Assembly (NCBI RefSeq): GCF_008801935.1 | Contig: NZ_VZOT01000003.1 | Location: forward strand, 1 to 64,000 | DNA: 64,000 nucleotides | Direction of reading: 5' to 3' | Origin: Comamonas kerstersii | Lineage (GTDB): Bacteria; Pseudomonadota; Gammaproteobacteria; Burkholderiales; Burkholderiaceae_C | Shown here: piece by piece, positions 27,707-36,818 of the stretch | Layout: each line of letters begins with the position of its first letter | Numbering within the stretch: the stretch's first letter is position 1 | Notes under the pieces: generated by a model | What the model saw: the letters and a program-made list of their open reading frames with translations, nothing else | The model's database searches: none | Told to the model about the DNA's origin: nothing | Position numbers and translations under genes: made by a program

Positions 27707-28885
27707 TCAGCCCGCCTTGGGCAGCTTGCCGTCACGCAGCAATGCGTAGACCAGCTCCACAAAATACTGCACGCCCTTGGGCAATACGTTGTCGTTGAAG
27801 TCGTACTTCGGGTTGTGCAGCGAGGCACTGTCTTCACCATTGCCCATCCAGATATAGACACCGGGGCGGGTCTGCGACATGAAGGAAAAGTCTTCCGAGG
27901 CCATGCTGGGCTTCAGATCGCGGCGCACATTGCCTTCGCCCAGCACCTGGGTCAGTACCTCGGCGCAGATGTCAGCATGCTCGGGGTGGTTGATGGTGGC
28001 GGGGTAGCTCACGCGGTAGTCCAGCTGTGCCTCCAGACCATGCAGGGTGCAGGTAGCGGCAATGGCATCACGGAAGCGCTGCTCAATCCGGGCGCGCTGC
28101 TCCATGTCAAAGCAGCGCACGGTGCCGCGCAGCTTGATGACTTCGGGCATGACGTTGTAGGTATCGCCTGCGTTAAAGCTGGTCACACTCAGCACGGCAG
28201 GCTTGTGCACTTCCTGCTCACGGGCAATCAGTGCGGGCAACTGCGTCACCAGCTGGCAGGCGGCCAGCAATGCATCTTTGCCCAGATGCGGCATGGCGGC
28301 ATGACAGCCCTTGCCCGTCAGTGTCAGGTCAAAAATGTCAAAGGCTGCCATCACGGCGGTGCTGTGCACGGCTGCTGTGCCCACGGGCAGGCCGGGCCAG
28401 TTGTGCATGCTGTAGACCGCATCCATGGGGAAGCGCTCAAACAGGCCCTGCTCAATCATGGTGCGTGCACCGCCCTCGTTTTCTTCGGCAGGCTGGAAGA
28501 TGAAATGCACCGTACCCGCAAAGTCAGGGTTGGAGGCCAGGGCCTGCGCTGCGCCCAGCAGCATGGTGGTGTGACCGTCGTGGCCGCAGGCGTGCATGCG
28601 GCCTTCGTTGACAGACTTGTGCTCGCAGTTGTTGAGCTCCTGCACATGCAGGGCATCCATGTCTGCGCGCAGGCCAATCGATGGGCCATCGCCACGCTTG
28701 CCGCGCAGCACAGCCACCACGCCCGTGCCAGCCAGTCCCGTGTGTACTTCCAGGCCAAAGCTTTGCAGCAGCTCAGTCACACGCTGGCTGGTGCGGTGCT
28801 CCTGGTAGGCGGTTTCGGGATGGCGGTGAAAGTCATGCCTCCATGCCTGCAGCGTTTGCTGACCGGGCCACTTGATGGTGTTCAT
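27707..28885 (-). CDS. M20 family amidohydrolase (hippurate hydrolase-like)
   Basis: 392 aa, normal for M20D enzymes. Metal and catalytic signatures are present: RADMDAL, ACGHDGHTTMLLGAA, QPAEENEGGARTMIEQG and the C-terminal PSMASEDFSFM. The start MNTIKWPGQQTLQAWRHDFH is typical, with HRHPE following. Such enzymes cleave N-acyl amino acids (hippurate, p-aminobenzoyl-glutamate, indole-acetyl amino acids); the substrate cannot be told. It lies 141 bases after a DUF3100 membrane protein that may import the substrate, and a divergent LysR regulator may control both. Confidence 0.92.
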   Translation of the reverse strand: MNTIKWPGQQTLQAWRHDFHRHPETAYQEHRTSQRVTELLQSFGLEVHTGLAGTGVVAVLRGKRGDGPSIGLRADMDALHVQELNNCEHKSVNEGRMHACGHDGHTTMLLGAAQALASNPDFAGTVHFIFQPAEENEGGARTMIEQGLFERFPMDAVYSMHNWPGLPVGTAAVHSTAVMAAFDIFDLTLTGKGCHAAMPHLGKDALLAACQLVTQLPALIAREQEVHKPAVLSVTSFNAGDTYNVMPEVIKLRGTVRCFDMEQRARIEQRFRDAIAATCTLHGLEAQLDYRVSYPATINHPEHADICAEVLTQVLGEGNVRRDLKPSMASEDFSFMSQTRPGVYIWMGNGEDSASLHNPKYDFNDNVLPKGVQYFVELVYALLRDGKLPKAG

Positions 28886-28963
28886 GACAGATTCCTCTTG
28901 TTCAAAAAATCAAAGTTGATAGCAATATACGCTTGCAGCAATGCCAGCGCAGCCCCAAACAAA

Positions 28964-29000
28964 ATGCCTCGCAGCACATCGGGATGTACTGACGAGGCAT
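28964..29000 (-). terminator. Hairpin after the DUF3100 gene
   Basis: ATGCCTCG/CGAGGCAT stem with a 21-base loop that can itself pair (CATC/GATG), followed on the minus strand by TTTTGTTTGG. Probably a partial terminator before the amidohydrolase gene. Confidence 0.5.
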
Positions 29001-29026
29001 AGATCACATCGGTGGTGATGACCGCC

Positions 29027-30367
29027 TTACATATTGCTCACAAAGAACTGTGCGATCACCGCAGCCGCCAGGAAGACACCGGCATTGGCCATCAGCGAGA
29101 CCACCACAATGCGCCAGCCCAGGCGGCGGAAGGCGGGAATGTCCTTGGCCAGCGACAGACCCGCAAAAGTCAGCATGGGCGTAATCATGGCCAGGAAGCT
29201 CACCTTGCTGGTAATCGCTGCCACCTCTGCCGCATAAGGCACGGCAGGGAAAGTCAGCGCCATGGCCACAAAAGAAATCCAGCACACCGCAGGCAGCTTG
29301 CGGCCAGTACCCATATAGATCAGATCACCCACCAGTACCACAGCAACGATGAGTGCGATGCCAGGCAGCGCATCCAGCATGGGGATGCCGTAGCCGATCT
29401 GGTTGCCCACCAGCACCAGGAAACCCACATACACCCATGCCAGCAGACGCATGCCCAGGTTCAGCGCAGGCACATGCACCACTTCATGCGCAGCAGGTGC
29501 CGCCTCCTGCACCGCCACTGCCTTGCGATTGCGGCCCAGAATAGGCTCCAGGAAACGATAGGCACGTACGGCCAGAGGCAGGGAGATAAACAGCGTCAGA
29601 TACGTACCCAGCGTGGTGGCGATCAGGTTGGCCGCAGCAGCAAAAGTCGCAATGTCATTCGCACGCTCTGGGTATTGCGCAGAGATGGCTCCCACCGCCG
29701 CCGCCGTCATGCTGCCCGAGCCCACGCCCGCGCCCATGCCCAGCGCGATGGGGTGGAAAATGCCCAGGCTGGCCACAAAGCCCGCCAGCAGCGAGATAAA
29801 GATGGCGCCAATCAAAGTGCCAGTGATGTATTCCGCCAGCACGCCGCGGCCTTCGGGCGAGTCCATACCAAAGCGCTCACCCACAATGGCCAGACCGGGC
29901 TCACGGCCAATCGAGAACGTTGCACCAATGGCTTCGCGCTTGATGCCCAGCAGCAGCGCCACTGGCATACCCAGCAGCACGCAGCCAATCAGGTTGCCCA
30001 GCTCCTGCAGCGCCAGGCCCCAGCCCACCTTGGCCAGCTGCGGCAGCGAGCCACCTACCATCAGGCCCAGCTTGGCAATGAACAGGAACAGTGCGCACGA
30101 CAGCACAGCTGCCGCCAGGTGCTGGCTGTGCAGCCCCAGGCTCACGGGCTTGGGCATGCGCTTGGCGAGCAGGCCCAGAATCAGGCCAATCAGCAGCGCC
30201 CAGATCATGGGTAGCAACACCACCTTGCCTACACCCAGCTCAATGGGCAGTGGCCCCAGCCACTCGGACAAAGCGGCAATCACCAGTGCCAGTGCAAACA
30301 CCTGCATGACGCTGCCGGCGCTGATGCCGGGCTGGGCCGAAGCGGCCTTTGGAACGTTGGAAGTCAT
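29027..30367 (-). CDS. DUF3100 family integral membrane protein, likely transporter
   Basis: 446 aa from ATG 30367, preceded by AAAAGGAAAATCG, a good ribosome-binding site; the longer reading to 30442 lacks one. Roughly twelve membrane helices are visible. Conserved polar loops include FSIGREPGLAIVGERFG, VLAEYITGTLIGAIF and ALGMGAGVGSGSMTAAAVGA, which I associate with DUF3100. Function is not established. The pairing with an M20 amidohydrolase and a divergent LysR regulator suggests uptake or export of an N-acyl amino acid, by analogy with abgT-abgAB (inference). Confidence 0.82.
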   Translation of the reverse strand: MTSNVPKAASAQPGISAGSVMQVFALALVIAALSEWLGPLPIELGVGKVVLLPMIWALLIGLILGLLAKRMPKPVSLGLHSQHLAAAVLSCALFLFIAKLGLMVGGSLPQLAKVGWGLALQELGNLIGCVLLGMPVALLLGIKREAIGATFSIGREPGLAIVGERFGMDSPEGRGVLAEYITGTLIGAIFISLLAGFVASLGIFHPIALGMGAGVGSGSMTAAAVGAISAQYPERANDIATFAAAANLIATTLGTYLTLFISLPLAVRAYRFLEPILGRNRKAVAVQEAAPAAHEVVHVPALNLGMRLLAWVYVGFLVLVGNQIGYGIPMLDALPGIALIVAVVLVGDLIYMGTGRKLPAVCWISFVAMALTFPAVPYAAEVAAITSKVSFLAMITPMLTFAGLSLAKDIPAFRRLGWRIVVVSLMANAGVFLAAAVIAQFFVSNM

Positions 30368-30583
30368 CGATTTTCCTTTTGCGCTGCTGCCTGCGCAGTC
30401 CCACGCGCTGATATTGAACAAACCGTTCGGCCGCACCCACAACTACGCTGGTTATGCACACGGACCACTGTCAATGACTATATCTGCGCATAGATTGCAC
30501 TTTATTAGTTTTGCGTTCTGAAAATTAGAACAAAATACCAGTTGCTGCCCCGTTCTCTCGTAAGTCATCACTTTCTGCTGCAC

Positions 30584-31507
30584 ATGCTCGCCTTTCACGA
30601 TTCCCGTGCTCGCTATTTGTATGAGGCTGTAACTTCTGGCAGCGTGCGCCATGCTGCAGAAAAGCTGGGCATCGTGCCTTCTGCCGTCAGCCGCCAGATT
30701 GCACTGCTGGAAGAAGAGCTGGGGCTGGTGCTGCTCGAGCGTCACCGCAGCGGCGTGGTGCCCACGGCAGCGGGGCTGCTGCTGCTGGACTACTACCGCC
30801 AGCATCTGGCCCACCAGCACGACATGCTGGCCAAGATTGAAGCCCTGCGCGGCCTGCACACCGGCACTGTGAGCGTGGTCAGCGGTGAAGGCTTTGCCCA
30901 GGAACTGGTGCAGGGGCCGCTGCAGCAGTTTCGCCAACAGCACCCTGGCATCTCGGTATCGCTGGAGGTGTATGGCACCAACGAAATCATGCGCCGCGTG
31001 CGCGAAGACCAGGCCGAGCTGGGACTGGTGTACTACGCCCCGGCAGATCCCATGGTGCAGGTGCGTGCCAGCGCGCTGCAGCCCATGCATGCCATCGTCG
31101 CCAGCAACCACCCACTGGCCAGCCAGCCCATGACCTCGCTGCACGAGCTGCAGCAATGGCCCGTTGCCCTGCTGCAGGGCGTGTACGGCATTCGCCAGCT
31201 GGTGGAATATGCAGAGCAGACCGACCAGCTGCGGCTGAGCCCTGCGCTGACCAGCAACCTGATCAGCGTACTGCTGCACTTTGTCGGCAGCGGCCAGGGC
31301 ATCACCCTGCTGCCCCAGTGCGCCGTCACCACCGAACTGGCACAGGGCCTGGTGCGCGCCGTGCCTATCGACAACCCCGCCTTTGCCCATGCGCAGATGC
31401 AGCTCATCACGCGCACAGGCCGCCAGCTTTCACCAGCTGCCAATCGCTTTCTGCGGTTTTGCCTGCAGGGTATGGCTGCCTTCCAGCAGCAGGCTGCTGA
31501 GACTTAA
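30584..31507 (+). CDS. LysR family transcriptional regulator
   Basis: 307 aa from ATG 30584; a TTG at 30542 would add 14 residues and is less likely. The winged helix-turn-helix is at residues about 5-62 (SVRHAAEKLGIVPSAVSRQI, then LEEELGLVLLERH). The effector domain follows (VSVVSGEGFAQELV to the end). It is divergent from the DUF3100-amidohydrolase genes across 216 bases, the classic arrangement for a LysR that controls its neighbour. The ligand is unknown. Confidence 0.92.
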   Translation: MLAFHDSRARYLYEAVTSGSVRHAAEKLGIVPSAVSRQIALLEEELGLVLLERHRSGVVPTAAGLLLLDYYRQHLAHQHDMLAKIEALRGLHTGTVSVVSGEGFAQELVQGPLQQFRQQHPGISVSLEVYGTNEIMRRVREDQAELGLVYYAPADPMVQVRASALQPMHAIVASNHPLASQPMTSLHELQQWPVALLQGVYGIRQLVEYAEQTDQLRLSPALTSNLISVLLHFVGSGQGITLLPQCAVTTELAQGLVRAVPIDNPAFAHAQMQLITRTGRQLSPAANRFLRFCLQGMAAFQQQAAET

Positions 31508-31512
31508 AAATT

Positions 31513-31550
31513 AATAGCTGTCAGCGCTTATTTTTCGGGCATTAGCAGCC
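31513..31550. repeat. Copy of the GCGCTT/AGCAGC intergenic repeat
   Basis: ATAGCTGTCAGCGCTTATTT and, further on, ATTAGCAGCC, just after the LysR stop. Confidence 0.55.
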
Positions 31551-31565
31551 ATTTTTATTAAATTT

Positions 31566-32189
31566 TTATATCTTCACTGCCAGCATGGGCCACAGTGACA
31601 GCAGCAGCAAAGCGGCCATCGCAGCATTGAAGATGCGCAACGCCCGGCGCGACTGCAGCCAGCGGCCAATCGCGCTGCCAAACAGTGTCCATACGCTGAT
31701 GCAGGGGTAGTTCACCAGCGGCATCAGCAGTGCACTCAGCAACAGGCTGGGCCAGTACGCCTGTGGCGAGGTATAGGCTGCCACCACACCAATACTCATC
31801 AGCCATGCCTTGGGGTTCACCCACTGAAAGGCTGCCGCCTGCCAGAAGTTCAAAGGCTGAACTCTGCCGCCCTGGGTCTGCATGCGGCCAGCGCTTGCAA
31901 TCTTCCATGCCAGCCAGATCAGGTAGGCCGCCCCCAGCCACTGCACTGCGGTATAGAGCTGGGGCTGCTGCGTAAACACAGCCCCCAGCCCTGCGCCTAC
32001 CATCAGCAGCTGCACCGATGTACCCACTGAAATCCCCAGCATATGCGGCACGCTGCGCTGGTAGCCAAAGTTGGCACCAGAGGCCGTGAGCATCACATTG
32101 TTCGGCCCCGGCGTGATGGAGCTCACCACAATAAACATCACCAGCGGCAACCAATGGTTGGAAGACGACAAATCCAGCGGCAGATTCAT
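31566..32189 (-). CDS. LysE/RhtB family amino-acid exporter
   Basis: 207 aa from ATG 32189, preceded by GAGGTGTCTGC; the upstream reading to 32216 is not needed. Six membrane helices, with the family motif SITPGPNNVMLTASGANFG near residues 20-38 and FQWVNPKAWLMSIGVV in the middle. These proteins export amino acids or related metabolites. It is divergent from a MocR-type regulator whose CCATACAG sites lie in the shared gap, so that regulator probably controls it. Confidence 0.92.
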   Translation of the reverse strand: MNLPLDLSSSNHWLPLVMFIVVSSITPGPNNVMLTASGANFGYQRSVPHMLGISVGTSVQLLMVGAGLGAVFTQQPQLYTAVQWLGAAYLIWLAWKIASAGRMQTQGGRVQPLNFWQAAAFQWVNPKAWLMSIGVVAAYTSPQAYWPSLLLSALLMPLVNYPCISVWTLFGSAIGRWLQSRRALRIFNAAMAALLLLSLWPMLAVKI

Positions 32190-32242
32190 GCAGACACCTC
32201 GTAGCAAAACCATCACAAGGCTTGCATGCTAGGCGCAATTAC

Positions 32243-32290
32243 CCATACAGTTTCCATACAGTTTTTCCACTCACTTTAGAGACTGTATGG
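32243..32290. promoter_or_regulatory. Operator: CCATACAGTTT direct repeat plus inverted copy
   Basis: CCATACAGTTT occurs head-to-tail at 32243-32253 and 32254-32264, and CCATACAGTCT on the other strand at 32280-32290, overlapping the regulator's ATG. Direct repeats plus an inverted site are usual for MocR-type regulators, suggesting autoregulation and control of the divergent exporter. Confidence 0.78.
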
Positions 32291-33756
32291 CCTCAAACAC
32301 CCGAACAGTACACCCCCAAACCGCTGACAGCAGCAACGCCTTGGGCTGGCAACCCCTGCGCGGCAGCGACAGCCCGCCGCTGGTCGAGCAACTGGTGCAG
32401 CACTGCCAGCAGCTGCTGGGCAACCACAGCCTGCGTGCGGGCACCCGCATGCCTTCTGTTCGCCAGCTGGCAGACAGCGCAGGCGTGAGCCGCGACACCG
32501 TGGTGCAGGCCTATGACAGGCTGGTCGCGCTCGGTTTATTGCATTCGCGCCCCGGTGCTGGATTTTTTGTGAGCACCCAGCGCAGGCTGCATGCGCCCTC
32601 CACCCCTGAAATGCCCAGTCTTTCTGCAGGACAGGCTTTTGACACCCCCTTTTTGCTGCGCAGCATGTTCCGCAGCCATGGACAGGTGCAGTTTGACGGC
32701 AGCACCGGCCTGCTGCCCCAGAGCTGGATGGACCACGACATGCTCAACGCCGCCGTACGTGCCGTGGGCCGCAGTGCAGGCATGCAGCTGCTGGGCTATG
32801 GCGAGCCACAGGGATACGCGCCACTGCGCCAGCAAATCAGCGCCATGCTGCTGGCGCAAGGGCTGCAGATAGACCCTGAACTGGAGCTGATGACCGTCAC
32901 CGGCGTCACCCAAGGCATGGATTTGATCTTGCGCAGCACCCTGCGCGCGGGCGACGCCGTGCTGGTGGAGGACCCCGCCTGGTTCATGGTGTTTGGTCTG
33001 CTGCGCGCACTGGGCGTGCAGGTGCTGCCTGTGCCCCGTCTGCGCGATGGCCCTGATCTGGAAGTGCTGGAGCGCCTGGCCAGGGCGCACCGGCCCAAGC
33101 TCTTGATCACTAACACCGTGGTGCACAACCCCACGGGCTTTGGCCTTTCTCTGCCCGTGGCCTATGACGTGCTGCGCCTGGCCGAGCAGCACAACTTTCT
33201 GATTCTGGAAGACGACACCTATGCAGACTTTGTGCCACAGCCCATGCGCCTGGCGACGCTGGATCGGCTGCGCCGTGTGCTGCTGATTGGGGGCTTTTCC
33301 AAGACACTGGCTGGCAGTCTGCGCGTGGGCTATGTGGCCGCACAGCCCGAGCGCATTCGCGCGCTGACGGATGCCAAGCTGCTCAGCGGCCTGACCAGCC
33401 CGGAGCTGGGCGAACGCGTGGTGCACCGCATCCTTGCCGATGGCCAGTACCGCAAGCATGTACAGCGCCTGCGCGAACGGGTGGACACGGCCCGCCAGCG
33501 CTGCCTCAAGCTCGTGGAGAACATGGGCTTGGTCGTGCACCAGGAGCCACTGGCCGGCATGTTTATCTGGGCCGATGCAGGGCGCGATACCGAAGTGCTG
33601 GCACGGCAGATGGCAGCGCAAGGGGTTTTACTGGCACCGGGGGTGTTGTTTTCTGCCAATCAACAGGGGTCAACCATGTTGCGGCTGCCGGTGTCAATCA
33701 CTGATTCAGACATTTCTCTACTTCTCATTAATACATTAAAAAATGCAGGCCACTGA
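32287..33756 (+). CDS. MocR/PdxR-type regulator (GntR helix-turn-helix plus aminotransferase fold)
   Basis: 489 aa. A GntR-type wHTH (residues about 30-95: PSVRQLADSAGVSRDTVVQA, YDRLVALGLLHSRPGAGFFV) is fused to a fold-type I aminotransferase domain (about 130-489). The PLP-binding lysine is K339 in GGFSKTLAGSLRVGY, and DDTYADF precedes it. Such proteins sense PLP or amino acids. It is divergent from a LysE exporter. The PLP gene-specific name pdxR is not supported because no pdxST is nearby. The 3' end overlaps the HD gene start by 14 bases. Confidence 0.92.
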   Translation: MASNTRTVHPQTADSSNALGWQPLRGSDSPPLVEQLVQHCQQLLGNHSLRAGTRMPSVRQLADSAGVSRDTVVQAYDRLVALGLLHSRPGAGFFVSTQRRLHAPSTPEMPSLSAGQAFDTPFLLRSMFRSHGQVQFDGSTGLLPQSWMDHDMLNAAVRAVGRSAGMQLLGYGEPQGYAPLRQQISAMLLAQGLQIDPELELMTVTGVTQGMDLILRSTLRAGDAVLVEDPAWFMVFGLLRALGVQVLPVPRLRDGPDLEVLERLARAHRPKLLITNTVVHNPTGFGLSLPVAYDVLRLAEQHNFLILEDDTYADFVPQPMRLATLDRLRRVLLIGGFSKTLAGSLRVGYVAAQPERIRALTDAKLLSGLTSPELGERVVHRILADGQYRKHVQRLRERVDTARQRCLKLVENMGLVVHQEPLAGMFIWADAGRDTEVLARQMAAQGVLLAPGVLFSANQQGSTMLRLPVSITDSDISLLLINTLKNAGH

Positions 33757-34345
33757 CCCCGCCCACGACACCACCCACATTGCCCGAGTCTGGGCCACTG
33801 CCCAAATCCTGCTGCAAGACCACCCCGAAGCAGATACCGAAGTGGTGCACGCTGCCTGCCTGTGGCATGACTGTGTGAATCTGCCCAAAAACCATCCGCA
33901 GCGGGCACAGGCTTCGCGCATGGCGGCAGAAAAAGCAGTCGCTGCGCTGCGAGCGCGAGGCTTTCCCGCGCACAAGCTCGATGCCGTGGCCCATGCGATT
34001 GAGGCCCATAGCTTTTCGGCAGGTATTGCGCCACAGACCATAGAGGCAAAGATCGTGCAAGATGCTGACCGGCTCGATGCCCTTGGCCCTGTAGGCATTG
34101 CACGCATGTTCAGCGTGGGCGGTCAGCTGGGCCGTGCGCTGGCCCACCCCTCTGACCCTCTGGCGCAGCAGCGCCCGCTCGATGATGTGACGTACACGCT
34201 GGACCATATCGAGGTCAAGCTCGCCACCCTGCCCGCCAGCATGCAGACCGCAGCCGGAAGGCGGCTGGGAGAGGAGCGCATGGCCTGGATTCGCAGCTTT
34301 CAGGCAGCGTTTGTGCAGCAGTGGCTGCCTGCGGCAACGCCCTGA
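33743..34345 (+). CDS. HD-domain phosphohydrolase (YedJ-like)
   Basis: 200 aa. HD-superfamily metal ligands are in order: H in HIARVWATA, HD in CLWHDCVNLP, and D in IVQDADRLDALG. The family hydrolyses phosphate esters or nucleotides; the substrate is unknown. Its start overlaps the end of the MocR-type gene by 14 bases, so the two are translationally linked. Broken copies of both genes occur downstream on either side of the diguanylate cyclase. Confidence 0.88.
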   Translation: MQATDPAHDTTHIARVWATAQILLQDHPEADTEVVHAACLWHDCVNLPKNHPQRAQASRMAAEKAVAALRARGFPAHKLDAVAHAIEAHSFSAGIAPQTIEAKIVQDADRLDALGPVGIARMFSVGGQLGRALAHPSDPLAQQRPLDDVTYTLDHIEVKLATLPASMQTAAGRRLGEERMAWIRSFQAAFVQQWLPAATP

Positions 34346-34392
34346 CCTTTCCCGCAGCATGCCCAACTGGTGACGCCCTTGCCCAGTCAGTT

Positions 34393-34520
34393 CTGCCTCA
34401 AGCTCGTGGAGAACATGGGCCTGGTCGTGGCATGTTGATCTGGGTCTATGCAGGGCAAGATACCGAAGTGCTCGCACGGCAGATGGCAACGATGTTGCGG
34501 TTGCCGGTGCCAGCGGTGAT
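34393..34520 (+). pseudogene. Truncated duplicate of the MocR-type regulator 3' end
   Basis: CTCAAGCTCGTGGAGAACAT, GATACCGAAGTGCT and GCACGGCAGATGGCA match 33500-33690 of the intact gene, with two internal deletions (about 21 and 55 bases) that remove PLAGMF and the segment after QMA. No start and no complete domain remain. Confidence 0.88.
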
Positions 34521-34816
34521 GTCGGTGGTGGATGATGCCGCTGATTCTTTCTGGGAATATTCAATCATCATGAATGGCTTACAGCGACAAGCATGCCGCT
34601 TGAGGATACTCTGCATCCATCAAAAATCAGCAGCCAAAAAACGAACGTCTAGGGCGTGCAAAGCATCATCGGCAAGTTGTTGTTTCTTCGTTGCGACCAC
34701 TGCCTAGCAGGTCTTTCAAAGTCAAGCCATCGCGCGCGAAAGCGCTTAATGCAGCGCTTCCTTAACTGGAGCTTCACCACAACAAGCCCCAGCATGGAAC
34801 TTGCAAAGCGCATACA

Positions 34817-36574
34817 TTGATGATTGCGCCTTGCTACACGCACCCTGTGCAGCCTCTTTCTCCTGCCCCCCGCGTTATGACCCCTTCCAGCCCTCCCGCC
34901 AAAAGTTTTCGCACCCACATTGCACTGGTATTTGGCAGTTTTACGGCATTGCTGACCATTGCACTGTGTCTGCTGTGGGGGGAAATCCTCAAACTGCGCC
35001 TGCAGCAACAAGCCGCGACCAGCCTGAACATGGTCGCGCACAACACTGTGACCTTGCTGCACGAAGAAATCAGTCAGCAAAGCCACCGCACACAAGTGCT
35101 GGCACGTGCCAAAGAGCTGTGGGAAAGCGGCCTGGATGCCGACAGCGTACGCACCATGCTTGACCGCGTGCAACATATCAACCCACACAACGTCTGGATT
35201 GGCGTCGCTGATACACAAGGCACGGTACGCAATGCCACACAAGGCATGCTGCAAGGTGCGAATGTGGCTGCACGCCCCTGGTTTCAGGAAGGCATGAGCA
35301 CACCCTTTATCAGCGAAGTGCACCCCGCCAAGCTGCTGGCAGATTTGCTGCCACGCAGCATGACCGGCGAGCCCTTGCGTCTGGTGGACTTCTCGGCCCC
35401 CATCTACCACCCAGACGGCCATATTGCGGGTGTGCTGGGCGTGCACTGCAGCTGGGACTGGATACGCGATTCGGTAGAGCGCCTGCTCCAAGGGCCTGGT
35501 ACGGAGCTGCAGCAAAGCGTATTTATCTTCGACCACCAAGGGGCGCTGATTTATGCACCGGCAGGAGTCATGGCTCCCTACACCGACTTAGGCCAAAGCT
35601 TGCCGCTGCAAGGCAAGCAACTACAAGATGCGCTGACTGGTGCGCCAGTGTCCGCCACCTGGAAAGACAGGCCCCAGCCTTATCTGACCACGGCAGTCCA
35701 GCTGCCAGCTACAGTCACTGACCTGGGCTGGTGGATCGTAGCGCGCCAGCCGCTGGAAATGGCCTATGCCGATGCCAACCGCGTGATCTGGATGGCCCTG
35801 GCAGCTGGTTTGTTCCTAGGGCTTCTGGGCGCATTGATCGCTTGGCGCTTGGCCAAGCACGTCAGCGATGACCTCAAGACCCTGGCCCAGGCGGCAGGCC
35901 GCATCCATGCTGGTGCGGTAGATACCCCCCTGCCACTCATGAACAGCAACCGAGAAGTGCAGTTGCTGAGCGCGTCGCTGTCCCACATGACGCAAAAACT
36001 GCTGCAGGCCAATGACGAGATGAAGGCGCAAGTGCGCCTGCGTACTCTGGAGCTGCAACAAGCCAATGCGGAGCTGGAGCGCCAGGCGACGACCGATCCA
36101 CTCACACAGCTGCTCAACCGCCGCGGTTTTGAAGCCCGCGCTGCACTGGCTTTGGCCCTGGCCGTTCGCAATGCACGGCCGCTCAGCGTACTGAGCATCG
36201 ACATCGACTTCTTCAAGCGCATCAACGACACCTATGGCCACGATGTGGGTGATATGGTGCTGCAAGCCTTGGCCCGTACTCTGGCTGAACGCGCCCGCGA
36301 CTCCGATGTGCTCGCGCGCTTTGGGGGTGAAGAGTTTGTGCTGCTCTTGCCCGACACCGATGCTCAAGGTGCCAAACACATGGCGGAGCATCTGCGCCAA
36401 AGCATTGCAGATTTACACCTTGCACCTGTTGGCCACATCACCGTGAGCATTGGCGTAAGCAGCCTGTATCTCGACCAGGCCAGAGACAGCTTGAATGAAA
36501 TGATCAAGCGCAGCGATGCCGCCTTGTATGCGGCCAAAAACAGTGGCCGCAACAAAGTGTGCTGCAGCGACTGA
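34817..36574 (+). CDS. Diguanylate cyclase with periplasmic Cache sensor, HAMP and GGDEF domain
   Basis: 585 aa; a start at ATG 34877 is also possible and neither start has a clear ribosome-binding site. Membrane helix about 33-55, periplasmic dCache-like sensor about 60-310 (HNVWIGVADTQGTVRNAT, VDFSAPIYHPDGHIAGVLGV), second helix about 322-342, HAMP to about 395, a short coiled coil, then GGDEF 425-585. The active site is GGEEF (503-507), and an RxxD inhibitory site (RDSD, 494-497) sits the canonical five residues upstream. It should therefore make cyclic di-GMP under product control in response to a small periplasmic ligand. It interrupts a duplicated MocR-HD region. Confidence 0.93.
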   Translation: MMIAPCYTHPVQPLSPAPRVMTPSSPPAKSFRTHIALVFGSFTALLTIALCLLWGEILKLRLQQQAATSLNMVAHNTVTLLHEEISQQSHRTQVLARAKELWESGLDADSVRTMLDRVQHINPHNVWIGVADTQGTVRNATQGMLQGANVAARPWFQEGMSTPFISEVHPAKLLADLLPRSMTGEPLRLVDFSAPIYHPDGHIAGVLGVHCSWDWIRDSVERLLQGPGTELQQSVFIFDHQGALIYAPAGVMAPYTDLGQSLPLQGKQLQDALTGAPVSATWKDRPQPYLTTAVQLPATVTDLGWWIVARQPLEMAYADANRVIWMALAAGLFLGLLGALIAWRLAKHVSDDLKTLAQAAGRIHAGAVDTPLPLMNSNREVQLLSASLSHMTQKLLQANDEMKAQVRLRTLELQQANAELERQATTDPLTQLLNRRGFEARAALALALAVRNARPLSVLSIDIDFFKRINDTYGHDVGDMVLQALARTLAERARDSDVLARFGGEEFVLLLPDTDAQGAKHMAEHLRQSIADLHLAPVGHITVSIGVSSLYLDQARDSLNEMIKRSDAALYAAKNSGRNKVCCSD

Positions 36575-36604
36575 GCACAAGCCTGCAGCGACAACGCCAT
36601 CACC

Positions 36605-36766
36605 GCTGATACCGTGGCCCATCAGATTGAGGGCCCATAGCTTTTCAGCAAGGATTGCGCCGCAGACCAGAGAGGCCAAGCTGGGTGAGGAGCAGATGGC
36701 CTGGAGTTGCAGCTTTCAGGCTGCGCTTGTGCAGCAGTGGCTGCCTGCGGCCAGCACCGAACTTTA
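36605..36766 (+). pseudogene. Truncated duplicate of the HD phosphohydrolase gene
   Basis: 36605-36682 matches about 33979-34050 of the HD gene, with an extra G (GAGGGCCC) that shifts the frame. After a deletion of about 213 bases, 36681-36766 matches 34264-34343 (CTGGGTGAGGAGCAGATGGC, GTGCAGCAGTGGCTGCCTGC). It cannot encode the enzyme. Confidence 0.88.
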
Positions 36767-36778
36767 AGTATAAAAAGT

Positions 36779-36814
36779 GGCTCTAACGCTTACCCAGCAA
36801 GCGCTAGCAGCTAT
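36779..36814. repeat. Copy of the AAGCGCTAGCAGCTAT intergenic repeat
   Basis: GGCTCTAACGCTTACCCAGC then AAGCGCTAGCAGCTATT, adjoining the broken HD copy and the stop of the converging kinase gene. Confidence 0.7.
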
Positions 36815-36818
36815 TAAT

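Noticed and set aside
34321..34707. 128-aa plus-strand open frame after the HD gene
   Set aside because: It covers the broken MocR-type fragment; the frame is chance and mixes unrelated pieces.
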